NCBI GenBank assembly: GCA_900549375.1
Contig: URNY01000147.1
Location: forward strand, 1 to 6,196
Length of the DNA stretch: 6,196 bases
Reading direction: 5' to 3'
Source of the DNA: an uncultured Bacteroidales bacterium
GTDB taxonomy: Bacteria; Bacteroidota; Bacteroidia; Bacteroidales; Muribaculaceae
The notes under the pieces are model-generated. The model was not told the origin of the DNA and did not search any database. It was given only the letters and a program-made list of their open reading frames with translations. Positions 1 through 6,196 of the stretch are shown one piece after another. The stretch's first letter is position 1. The number at the start of each line of letters is the position of its first letter. The translations under genes were made by a program, and so were the position numbers.

Positions 1-811
1 GGGAAAATTCGTGCTTGACGGCGATACCATCCAGTTGCCTCGCAACAACTTCGGACATTGTCTGCACGGCGGCACGGAAATGGGAACACTCGGCTGGCAA
101 TATCGTGTTTATAAAGTTGAGGAATATAACGATTCCTCTCTTACAATCTCCATTGATTCGCCCGACGGCGACAACCAGTTCCCCGGAAATGTAAAGGCAT
201 TTGTTACGTATACTTTGCGCGGCGACAACTCGCTCCGCATAGATTACAAGGCAACGACCGACAAACCTACCATCATCAACATGACGAATCATTCCTATTT
301 TAATTTGTCGGGAGATCCGGAGCTCAGCGTTCTTGATGAAAAAGTCTGGATCAATGCATCCAACTATACCCCTGTGGACAGCACATTTATGACGACGGGG
401 GAGATTGCGGGCGTGAAAGACACTCCGTTTGATTTCACTGTAGAGAAACTATTAGGTAAAGATATCACATCGGATTTCGTCCAGATAAAGTATGGCAACG
501 GTTATGACCATAACTTTGTGCTGGATACGGACGGCGACCTCTCTAAACCGGCAGCGCGCGTATCCGATCCCCGTTCGGGTATCGTACTCGAAGTATTCAC
601 AAATGAGCCGGGAATCCAGTTCTATACAGGCAACTTCCTTGACGGCACCGTAAAGGGTAAGAAAGCAAAAATCTATAATCAGCGTCATGGACTCTGCCTC
701 GAGACGCAGAAATATCCCGATACTCCCAATAAACCTCAGTGGCCAAGCTGCGTGCTTCGTCCGGGAGAGGAATACAACAGCACGTGCATTTTCAAATTTT
801 CCACAAAATAA
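1..811 (+). CDS. galM: Aldose 1-epimerase (mutarotase), 5' partial
   Basis: Interconverts alpha and beta anomers of aldoses, here most likely L-arabinose. The reading frame is open from base 2 and begins GKFVLDGDTIQLPRNNFGHC, which is internal GalM sequence, so the gene starts upstream and the GTG at base 11 is not its start. Numbering from base 2, the family motifs are visible: LHGG with H22, NHSYFNLSG with H97 (the conserved catalytic-region histidine), YDHNFVL with D169, and LCLETQ with E234 (the conserved catalytic glutamate). The C-terminal RPGEEY motif is also typical. The 269 residues present lack roughly the first 75 or more, judged from where LHGG normally lies. Bacteroidales homologues often have an export signal, but that region is outside the window, so location is unknown. 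It is 28 bases ahead of the symporter gene and probably co-transcribed. Family assignment is firm; arabinose as the substrate comes from context. Confidence 0.93.
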   Translation, partial: GKFVLDGDTIQLPRNNFGHCLHGGTEMGTLGWQYRVYKVEEYNDSSLTISIDSPDGDNQFPGNVKAFVTYTLRGDNSLRIDYKATTDKPTIINMTNHSYFNLSGDPELSVLDEKVWINASNYTPVDSTFMTTGEIAGVKDTPFDFTVEKLLGKDITSDFVQIKYGNGYDHNFVLDTDGDLSKPAARVSDPRSGIVLEVFTNEPGIQFYTGNFLDGTVKGKKAKIYNQRHGLCLETQKYPDTPNKPQWPSCVLRPGEEYNSTCIFKFSTK

Positions 812-839
812 CCTTAAAACTGACTAACATCAAGAAACT

Positions 840-2519
840 ATGGGTGCATTGGATTGGGTTGTTATAGGTCTTTTCGCCTTAGCCCTCATTCTCATCATTC
901 TCTGGGTATCTCGCCAGAAACAGAACACGGCCTCCGATTATTTTCTCGGGGGCAAAGACGCGACATGGATTGCGATAGGCGCGTCGATATTCGCATCAAA
1001 TATCGGATCTGAGCATCTGATCGGACTTGCCGGCTCGGGTGCCTCAAGCGGTATGGCAATGGCCCACTGGGAAATCCAGGGGTGGATGATCCTTATTTTG
1101 GGATGGGTCTTCGTGCCGTTCTACACAAGGTCGATGGTATATACAATGCCTGAGTTCCTCGAACGCCGTTATAACGGTGCATCGCGCACGATTCTCTCTC
1201 TTATCTCACTTATCAGCTATGTGCTCACCAAGGTGGCCGTTACCGTTTATGCCGGAGGCCTGGTTTTCCAGCAGGTATTCGGAATAGACACTCTCTGGGG
1301 CATCGACTTCTTCTGGATAGCCGCTATCGGTCTTGTTGTGATTACAGCAATATATACCGTGCTCGGAGGTATGAAATCGGTGTTGTATACATCTATACTC
1401 CAGACGCCTATTCTTCTTCTCGGTTCGCTTATAATCCTTGTACTGGGATTGAGGGAACTCGGCGGATGGGACGAGATGATGCGTGTCTGCTCTGCTGTTG
1501 AAGTGAATGATTACGGAGATACGATGACAAACCTTATCCGCAGCAATTCCGATTCCGACTTCCCGTGGCTCGGTGCTCTCATCGGCTCCTCCATTATCGG
1601 ATTCTGGTACTGGTGTACCGACCAGTTCATCGTGCAGCGCGTTCTCTCCGGCAAGGACGAGAAACAAAGCCGCCGAGGAACAATTTTCGGTGCTTATCTC
1701 AAGCTCCTCCCCGTGTTCCTGTTCCTCATTCCGGGTATGATAGCTTTCGCGCTCAATCACGAAGGTATTGTGGTTAATGGTGAGGTGTTCCGCCTTTCGG
1801 AGCCCGACGCCGCTTTCCCGACACTTGTCGCCAAACTGCTTCCTGCCGGTGTGAAAGGTCTTATTGTCTGCGGTATTCTTGCTGCACTGATGTCATCGCT
1901 TGCATCTCTCTTCAACTCATCCTCCGCGTTGTTCACCATCGACTTCTACCAGCGTTATCATCCGAAGACAGCTCCCAAGAAACTTGTACGCATCGGACAG
2001 GTAGCCACGGTGGTTATCGTACTTCTCGGAATTCTCTGGATTCCCGTGATGCGTTCGATGGGAGATGTTTTGTATACTTATCTTCAGGAAGTTCAGTCCG
2101 TGCTTGCTCCGGGAATTGCAGCCGCATTCCTTATGGGTATTGTCTGGAAACGCACATCCGCACAGGGCGGTATGTGGGGCCTGATCGCAGGTCTTGCCAT
2201 CGGTCTCACTCGTCTGAGTGCCAAAATCTGGTATGACTTCAACCCGGTGGCCGGCGACCACTCATGGTTCCAGTATATGTTCTACGACTGCAACTGGCTC
2301 TTCTTCTGCGGCTGGATGCTTCTGTTCTGTCTTGCTGTGGTATTCGTGGTTTCGCTCTTTACCAAAGCTCCCGATCAGAAAAAGATTCAGGGCCTTGTGT
2401 TCGGAACTTCTACTCCCGAGCAGCGCCTTGCAACCCGTCAGAGCTGGAATGCCTGGGATATCATAAATTCGATAATAATCCTTGGTATAACCGTGGCCTT
2501 CTACATTTATTTCTGGTGA
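840..2519 (+). CDS. Sodium/sugar symporter, SSS family (putative L-arabinose transporter)
   Basis: A 559-residue inner-membrane protein of the solute:sodium symporter family (SGLT-like), with about 14 hydrophobic segments from residues 5-24 to 540-558. Family signatures are FASNIGSEHLIGLAGSG (51-67), HWEIQGW (76-82), YTVLGGMKSVLYTSILQ (172-188), WYWCTDQFIVQR (256-267) and MSSLASLFNSSSALFTID (351-368). By eye, A52, I55, A349, S352 and S353 align with the Na2 sodium site of vSGLT. N54, H59, E78, Y257, W258, K288 and Q416 align with the sugar site of human SGLT1, so the protein looks like a functional sugar carrier rather than a sensor or an anion transporter. Length is normal for the family. 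The start follows an A-rich leader with no Shine-Dalgarno sequence. Position between the mutarotase and araR implies uptake of L-arabinose. Substrate is inferred from context; galactose or xylose cannot be excluded from sequence alone. Confidence 0.93.
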   Translation: MGALDWVVIGLFALALILIILWVSRQKQNTASDYFLGGKDATWIAIGASIFASNIGSEHLIGLAGSGASSGMAMAHWEIQGWMILILGWVFVPFYTRSMVYTMPEFLERRYNGASRTILSLISLISYVLTKVAVTVYAGGLVFQQVFGIDTLWGIDFFWIAAIGLVVITAIYTVLGGMKSVLYTSILQTPILLLGSLIILVLGLRELGGWDEMMRVCSAVEVNDYGDTMTNLIRSNSDSDFPWLGALIGSSIIGFWYWCTDQFIVQRVLSGKDEKQSRRGTIFGAYLKLLPVFLFLIPGMIAFALNHEGIVVNGEVFRLSEPDAAFPTLVAKLLPAGVKGLIVCGILAALMSSLASLFNSSSALFTIDFYQRYHPKTAPKKLVRIGQVATVVIVLLGILWIPVMRSMGDVLYTYLQEVQSVLAPGIAAAFLMGIVWKRTSAQGGMWGLIAGLAIGLTRLSAKIWYDFNPVAGDHSWFQYMFYDCNWLFFCGWMLLFCLAVVFVVSLFTKAPDQKKIQGLVFGTSTPEQRLATRQSWNAWDIINSIIILGITVAFYIYFW

Positions 2520-2535
2520 TAAATATTATTGAGAA

Positions 2536-3234
2536 ATGACAGCAGACACTTCAAACCATCAGAAGAACTATTACGAATCTCACGACCGACTGTTCGTGAG
2601 TGTGGACTGCATAGTCTTCGGATTGAACGGGAATGAATTGCAGTTGCTGCTGATAAAGCGTGATTTTGAACCCCACAAAGGGCAATTATCGCTCATGGGC
2701 GGATTCGTCAAGGCCGATGAAAGCGTCGACGATGCTGCGCGGCGTGTTCTGAAGGATCTCACAGGCCTCGAAGGTGTCTACATGAATCAGGTAGGCACTT
2801 TCGGAGAGGTCGAAAGAGATCCCGGCCAACGAGTGGTCAGTGTGGCTTATTCGGCATTGCTGAATTTTCCAGATATTGACCATGAGACAGTTCGCGCACA
2901 TAACGCACAATGGGTAAGCATCGATGAAATACCCAAGTTATGTTTCGATCACAACAAAATGATTGAAAAGGCAATTGTCAAACTTGGTCAGAAATTCAGG
3001 GTGGAACCTCTTGTGTTCAATCTTCTCCCCGATCGGTTCACTCTTACGCAATTGCAGCAACTCTACGAGGTGATGCTCGGAACGAAAATTGATAAACGCA
3101 ATTTCCGCCGTCGAGCGCTTGAAAACAGTTGTATTGTACCGACCGATATGGTCGATAAGCATAATTCCCGTCGCGGAGCACGTCTTTATGTCTATTCTCC
3201 GGAAGAATCAAAAAATGAACATTTTAAAATTTAG
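2536..3234 (+). CDS. araR: Nudix-fold transcriptional regulator of arabinose genes (AraR type)
   Basis: A 232-residue protein with an N-terminal Nudix-fold domain (about residues 18-150) and a C-terminal winged helix-turn-helix domain (about 155-222, including FTLTQLQQLYEVML and KRNFRRRALE). The Nudix box lies at residues 56-78. It keeps G56, E62, R70 and G77, but the three metal-binding glutamates of the REUxEE core are V71, D74 and L75, so hydrolase activity is unlikely. This architecture is that of NrtR-like regulators and of the AraR described in Bacteroides thetaiotaomicron, where the Nudix domain binds L-arabinose. By analogy it should bind operators ahead of the operon and release them with arabinose. 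The gene is 16 bases after the symporter gene and 24 bases before araD, so it would control its own expression. Its leucine codons are mixed (CTC 6, CTT 6, CTG 5, TTG 5, TTA 2), less biased than in araD, as is usual for regulators. Proteins of this type are often auto-annotated as Nudix hydrolases. Confidence 0.9.
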   Translation: MTADTSNHQKNYYESHDRLFVSVDCIVFGLNGNELQLLLIKRDFEPHKGQLSLMGGFVKADESVDDAARRVLKDLTGLEGVYMNQVGTFGEVERDPGQRVVSVAYSALLNFPDIDHETVRAHNAQWVSIDEIPKLCFDHNKMIEKAIVKLGQKFRVEPLVFNLLPDRFTLTQLQQLYEVMLGTKIDKRNFRRRALENSCIVPTDMVDKHNSRRGARLYVYSPEESKNEHFKI

Positions 3235-3258
3235 ACACCGTTCGTTAAAGTCATAAAT

Positions 3259-3951
3259 ATGCTTGATGAATTAAAAGAGAAAGTATTCAAGGCCAACCTT
3301 GACCTTGTGAAACATGGCCTTGTGATATTCACGTGGGGAAATGTCTCGGGCATCGACCGCGAGAAGGGACTTGTTGTTATCAAGCCCAGCGGCGTGAGCT
3401 ATGATGAGATGAAAGCCGATGATATGGTTGTTGTTGATCTTGCCACAGGCAAGGTTGTGGAAGGAAGTCTTCGTCCTTCGTCCGATACGCCGACACATCT
3501 TGCCCTTTACCGCGCATGGCCTGAAATAGGGGGAGTGGTTCATACCCATTCAACGTATGCAACAGCATGGGCACAGGCGGGGAAGGGGATTCCCAATATC
3601 GGAACTACACATGCCGACTATTTTCATGAGGCGATTCCCTGCACACGCGATATGACCGAGGCCGAGGTTAAGGGGGACTATGAACTTGAGACCGGCAATG
3701 TCATTGTGGAAAGATTTAGCGGAATAAATCCTGTCCATACTCCGGGGGTACTTGTAAAAAACCACGGACCATTCTCATGGGGTACAAGTCCTGCGGATGC
3801 CGTGCATAACGCGGTGGTTATGGAGCAGGTGGCAAAAATGGCTCATATAGCTTTTCTCGTCAATCCGGATCTGACTATGAATCCGCTTCTTGTGGAGAAA
3901 CATTTCTCGCGCAAGCATGGGCCCAATGCTTATTACGGACAGAAGAAATAG
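3259..3951 (+). CDS. araD: L-ribulose-5-phosphate 4-epimerase
   Basis: Cytoplasmic zinc enzyme of the class II aldolase/AraD family that converts L-ribulose 5-phosphate to D-xylulose 5-phosphate, the last step of arabinose catabolism. The 230 residues align along their whole length with E. coli AraD (231 residues). Visible motifs are TWGNVSG (25-31), IKPSGV (41-46), SSDTPTH (74-80), HTHSTYATAWAQAG (95-108), GTTHADYF (115-122) and the C-terminal KHGPNAYYGQ (219-228). The zinc ligands correspond to D76, H95, H97 and H169, and the catalytic pair to D120 and Y226. Starting MLDELKEKVFKANLDL matches the E. coli N-terminus, which fixes the ATG. The neighbouring araA and the kinase argue for AraD rather than the related UlaF or SgbE epimerases. 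Leucine codon use is strongly CTT (13 of 16), useful as a baseline for this genome. Nothing appears truncated or mutated. Confidence 0.97.
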   Translation: MLDELKEKVFKANLDLVKHGLVIFTWGNVSGIDREKGLVVIKPSGVSYDEMKADDMVVVDLATGKVVEGSLRPSSDTPTHLALYRAWPEIGGVVHTHSTYATAWAQAGKGIPNIGTTHADYFHEAIPCTRDMTEAEVKGDYELETGNVIVERFSGINPVHTPGVLVKNHGPFSWGTSPADAVHNAVVMEQVAKMAHIAFLVNPDLTMNPLLVEKHFSRKHGPNAYYGQKK

Positions 3952-3995
3952 TGTATAAAGGGAAAACTATCAAATTACGAATAACATTAAAATAA

Positions 3996-5531
3996 ATGAC
4001 CATGAATATTTTTGATCAATATGAAATCTGGTGGGTAACCGGCGCCCAGCTTCTTTACGGAGGCGATGCCGTTTTGAAAGTTGACTCTCATTCCAAAGAT
4101 ATGGTAGAAGGCCTTAACAAATCCGGTTTACTGCCGGTTAAGGTTGTTTACAAAGGGACAGCAAATTCTTCAAAAGAGGTGAGCGACATTATGAAAGCCG
4201 CCAACAATGATGCCCGTTGCGCCGGCATCATTACCTGGATGCACACTTTCTCACCCGCCAAGATGTGGATTCACGGTCTGCAGCAGCTCAAAAAGCCGCT
4301 TCTGCATTTCCATACGCAGTATAATGCCGAGATCCCATGGAATGAAATCGATATGGATTTCATGAACCTGAACCAGAGCGCACATGGCGACCGCGAGTTC
4401 GGGCATATCTGCACACGCATGAGAATTCGCCGCAAAGTAGTGGTAGGTCATTGGACGGATCCCGAAGTGCTTGCCAAGATCGCTGTCTGGGAGCGTGTTG
4501 CCGTGGCATGGGCTGATGCTCAGGATATGCTTATCATCCGTTTCGGCGACCAAATGAACAACGTGGCTGTCACCGACGGCGACAAAGTAGAGGCTGAACA
4601 GCGTCTCGGCTATCATGTGGATTATTGCCCGGTAAGCGAACTGATGGAATATCATAAGAAAGTGGAGGAATCCGCGATCGACGAACTTACAAAAGAATAT
4701 TTCTCGCTTTATCCGCACGATGCATCGCTCGAAGATAAAAGGGGAGAAGGTTACAAATCAGTCAGGAATGCAGCTCACGCAGAGCTTACTCTGCGTGCCG
4801 TTCTCAAAGCTAAAGGCGCCAAAGGTTTCACAACCAATTTCGACGATCTCGGAACAGATGATATAAACGACCCGAAATTCGTAGGTTTCGACCAGATACC
4901 CGGTCTTGCCTCCCAGCGTCTTATGGCCGAGGGCTATGGTTTCGGAGCAGAAGGCGACTGGAAATCGGCCGCTCTTTACCGCTCGGTATGGGTAATGTCG
5001 GAAGGCAAGGCTTGTTCCTTCCTTGAAGACTATACTCTTAACTTCAACGGCAAAGAGAGTTCGATTCTTCAGGCACATATGCTCGAGGTATGTCCACTGA
5101 TAGCTGAGGAGAAACCGCGTCTTGAAGTGCACTTCCTCGGAATCGGTATCCGCAAAGCTCAGACCGCACGCCTTGTGTTCACATCGCGTCCCGGAAACGG
5201 TGTGACCGCTACTGTAGTGGATCTCGGCAACCGTTTCCGTTTGATTGTAAACGATGTCGAGTGCGTAAAATCCAAACCGATGCCCAAACTCCCGGTAGCC
5301 TCTGCTCTCTGGAAACCGATGCCTGACTTTGAGATAGGAGCCGGCGCATGGATTCTTGCCGGAGGAACCCATCATTCATGTTTCTCCTACAATCTTTCAG
5401 CTGAATATTGGGAAGATTATGCAGAAATCGCAGGCATAGAGATGGCACACATCGACTGCAACACCACAATTCCGGAATTCAAGAATATGCTTCGCTGGAA
5501 TGAGGTTTATTATATGCTCAACAAATTTTAA
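3996..5531 (+). CDS. araA: L-arabinose isomerase
   Basis: Cytoplasmic, Mn2+-dependent isomerase of L-arabinose to L-ribulose, the first intracellular step of the pathway. The 511 residues span the full family length (E. coli enzyme about 500). The N-terminus has the family signature EIWWVTGAQLLYGGD (10-24). The metal and catalytic residues equivalent to E. coli E306, E333, H350 and H450 are E312 (in RLMAEGYGF), E344 (in FLEDYT), H361 (in AHMLEVCP) and H459 or H460 (in GGTHHS). Other conserved blocks are WMHTFSPAKMW (81-91) and HFHTQYN (104-110). Two ATGs compete for the start, at 3996 and 4002 (MTMNIF or MNIF); neither has a Shine-Dalgarno sequence, so the choice is open by two residues. The 44-base gap from araD is A/T-rich and is the longest in the operon; I see no clear Bacteroides-type promoter or hairpin in it. 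A perfect inverted repeat lies inside the gene at 4776-4797. Confidence 0.98.
   Translation: MTMNIFDQYEIWWVTGAQLLYGGDAVLKVDSHSKDMVEGLNKSGLLPVKVVYKGTANSSKEVSDIMKAANNDARCAGIITWMHTFSPAKMWIHGLQQLKKPLLHFHTQYNAEIPWNEIDMDFMNLNQSAHGDREFGHICTRMRIRRKVVVGHWTDPEVLAKIAVWERVAVAWADAQDMLIIRFGDQMNNVAVTDGDKVEAEQRLGYHVDYCPVSELMEYHKKVEESAIDELTKEYFSLYPHDASLEDKRGEGYKSVRNAAHAELTLRAVLKAKGAKGFTTNFDDLGTDDINDPKFVGFDQIPGLASQRLMAEGYGFGAEGDWKSAALYRSVWVMSEGKACSFLEDYTLNFNGKESSILQAHMLEVCPLIAEEKPRLEVHFLGIGIRKAQTARLVFTSRPGNGVTATVVDLGNRFRLIVNDVECVKSKPMPKLPVASALWKPMPDFEIGAGAWILAGGTHHSCFSYNLSAEYWEDYAEIAGIEMAHIDCNTTIPEFKNMLRWNEVYYMLNKF
4776..4797. repeat. Perfect inverted repeat within araA (9-bp arms, 4-base loop)
   Basis: The left arm CACGCAGAG (4776-4784) and right arm CTCTGCGTG (4789-4797) are exact reverse complements around the loop CTTA. 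The repeat lies wholly inside araA, over the codons for AHAELTLRA. No T-run follows, so it is not a classical intrinsic terminator. It could fold as an mRNA stem-loop or be coincidence of codon choice; no function is assigned. Confidence 0.75.
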
Positions 5532-5533
5532 GC

Positions 5534-6196
5534 ATGGACGCTAAAGAAACAATCAAAGAGGGTAAAGCCGTGCTCGGAATCGAGCTCGGTTCTACCCGCA
5601 TAAAGGCTGTGCTTATCGACCGGGATAACCGGCCGATAGCACAGGGAGCCCATGAATGGGAAAACCAGCTTGTCGACAATCTCTGGACCTATAGCATCGA
5701 TGCCATTTGGTCGGGGATTCAGGATTGCTATAGCGATCTCCGCAAATCAGTAAAAGAACAATATGGAATAGAGATCGAGACAGTAGCCTCGATAGGAGTA
5801 AGTGCGATGATGCACGGCTATATGCCGTTCAATGCAGCCGGAGAACTTCTGGTGCCTTTCCGTACCTGGAGAAATACACAGACATCCGAAGCCTGCAGGA
5901 AGCTGATCCCGGTATTTAATTTCAACATTCCCCAGCGATGGAGCATTGCACATCTGTATCAGGCTATTTTGAGCGGAGAAGATCATGTGAAGGATATCGC
6001 ATTCTTCACCACACTGGCAGGATACATTCACTGGAAGCTGTCCGGAGAAAAGGTGCTGGGCATCGGTGAGGCAGCAGGTATGTTCCCCATTGATTCCACC
6101 ATTATGGATTTTGATCAGAAGATGCTGGATCAGTTCGATGGCTTACACAATTTTGACTGGAAGATCCGCGATATTCTGCCCAAGGTACTGGTAGCC
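5534..6196 (+). CDS. araB: FGGY-family sugar kinase, probable L-ribulokinase, 3' partial
   Basis: ATP-dependent kinase expected to turn L-ribulose into L-ribulose 5-phosphate. The frame opens with ATG two bases after the araA stop and remains open to the window end, giving 221 residues of an expected 500 or more. Only part of the N-terminal actin-like FGGY domain is present. It shows the phosphate-binding motif GIELGSTRIKAVLID (15-29), IGVSAMMHGYMPFN (87-100), FRTWRNT (109-115), IPQRWSIAHLYQAI (132-145) and LAGYIHWKLSGEKVLGIGEA (161-180). The second half of the domain, with the GDN catalytic aspartate of FGGY kinases, is outside. The sequence resembles the Bacteroidales and Firmicutes kinase type often labelled xylulokinase rather than E. 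coli AraB; the role as ribulokinase comes from its place after araA and araD. Codon usage changes abruptly at about 5849-5896 (see the separate entry), although the protein reads as one continuous kinase. Confidence 0.9.
   Translation, partial: MDAKETIKEGKAVLGIELGSTRIKAVLIDRDNRPIAQGAHEWENQLVDNLWTYSIDAIWSGIQDCYSDLRKSVKEQYGIEIETVASIGVSAMMHGYMPFNAAGELLVPFRTWRNTQTSEACRKLIPVFNFNIPQRWSIAHLYQAILSGEDHVKDIAFFTTLAGYIHWKLSGEKVLGIGEAAGMFPIDSTIMDFDQKMLDQFDGLHNFDWKIRDILPKVLVA
5849..6196 (+). other. Segment of araB with foreign codon usage (putative mosaic segment)
   Basis: Codons were counted by hand in the araB frame. From 5534 to 5848 leucine is CTC 4 and CTT 3, lysine is AAA 5 and AAG 1, and isoleucine is ATC 5, ATA 4 and ATT 2. 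From 5849 to 6196 leucine is CTG 9, TTG 1 and TTA 1, lysine is AAG 7 of 7, and isoleucine is ATT 7, ATC 4 and ATA 0. In araD, a baseline gene, CTG is 1 of 16 leucines. The change falls around the conserved VPFRTWRNT block (5852-5878), where homologous recombination or an assembly join between related kinase genes would be easiest. The frame is intact and the motifs continue. The far end of the segment is not in the window. Confidence 0.65.

Larger units (their letters stand above)
1..6196 (+). other. L-arabinose utilisation operon galM-symporter-araR-araD-araA-araB (both ends cut)
   Basis: All six genes run the same way with gaps of 28, 16, 24, 44 and 2 bases, and no convincing terminator or promoter separates them, so a single transcript is likely. 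The set covers anomer equilibration, uptake, sensing and the three catabolic steps to D-xylulose 5-phosphate. No secreted arabinofuranosidase or SusC/D pair is present, so this part handles free arabinose rather than polysaccharide. The promoter and AraR operator sites are expected upstream of the window. Confidence 0.85.

Noticed and set aside
11..13. GTG at base 11 as the start of the mutarotase gene
   Set aside because: The frame is open to base 2 and the residues before it (GKF) continue the conserved GalM sequence, so the gene starts upstream of the window.
1206..1760. Open frame on the - strand (184 codons) opposite the symporter gene
   Set aside because: The composition is charged and low-similarity, with no motif; it is antisense to conserved transmembrane segments and best read as a shadow.
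2218..2539. Two overlapping + strand open frames in other phases near the symporter 3' end
   Set aside because: Both overlap the conserved C-terminal part of the symporter, have arginine/serine/cysteine-rich shadow composition, and match nothing recognisable.
3952..3995. Possible internal promoter or terminator in the araD-araA gap
   Set aside because: The gap is A/T-rich, but I found neither the Bacteroides -7 motif TAnnTTTG nor a stem followed by a T-run.
4758..5375. Long open frame on the - strand (205 codons) opposite araA
   Set aside because: It lies wholly antisense to a fully conserved araA, shows no recognisable domain, and follows from codon bias of the real gene.
5814..5828. Small inverted repeat ACGGC-TATAT-GCCGT in araB
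   Set aside because: Five-base arms are expected by chance, and the site lies over the conserved HGYMPF codons.
5747..6031. Open frame on the - strand (94 codons) opposite araB
   Set aside because: It is antisense to conserved kinase motifs and has no recognisable features.
5534..6196. Xylulokinase or fuculokinase instead of ribulokinase
   Set aside because: The FGGY family alone does not decide substrate, but no xylose or fucose isomerase is adjacent, and the gene starts 2 bases after araA.

Overview
The window carries six co-directional + strand genes with intergenic gaps of only 28, 16, 24, 44 and 2 bases, which together read as an L-arabinose utilisation operon. In order they are an aldose 1-epimerase (5' end missing), a sodium/sugar symporter of the SSS family, a Nudix-fold transcriptional regulator of the AraR type, L-ribulose-5-phosphate 4-epimerase (araD), L-arabinose isomerase (araA), and an FGGY-family sugar kinase (araB, 3' end missing). 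The gene order and the Nudix-type regulator match, from memory, the arabinose operon described in Bacteroides thetaiotaomicron.

The organism is very likely a member of the Bacteroidales. The evidence is the Nudix-type AraR, the character of the proteins, A/T-rich starts without a Shine-Dalgarno sequence, and a codon style rich in CTT/CTC. A gut lineage such as Muribaculaceae or Bacteroidaceae is plausible, but the family cannot be settled from this sequence.

Layout: 1-811 mutarotase; 840-2519 symporter; 2536-3234 regulator; 3259-3951 araD; 3996-5531 araA; 5534 to the end araB. There is no non-coding stretch above 50 bases and no RNA gene, mobile element, CRISPR array or convincing terminator. 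The operon promoter and the AraR operators would be expected upstream of the window.

Pathway: the symporter brings free L-arabinose across the inner membrane with Na+, the mutarotase equilibrates its anomers, AraA makes L-ribulose, AraB phosphorylates it, and AraD converts L-ribulose-5-phosphate to D-xylulose-5-phosphate for the pentose phosphate pathway. AraR, with a degenerate Nudix box, presumably senses L-arabinose and controls the operon that contains its own gene.

This is a known type of system rather than a new one. The feature most worth a second look is a sharp change of codon usage inside araB near 5849-5896. Upstream, leucine is CTC/CTT and ATA is a common isoleucine codon; downstream, leucine is nearly all CTG, lysine all AAG and ATA is absent. 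This suggests an intragenic recombination (mosaic kinase gene) or a chimeric assembly join.
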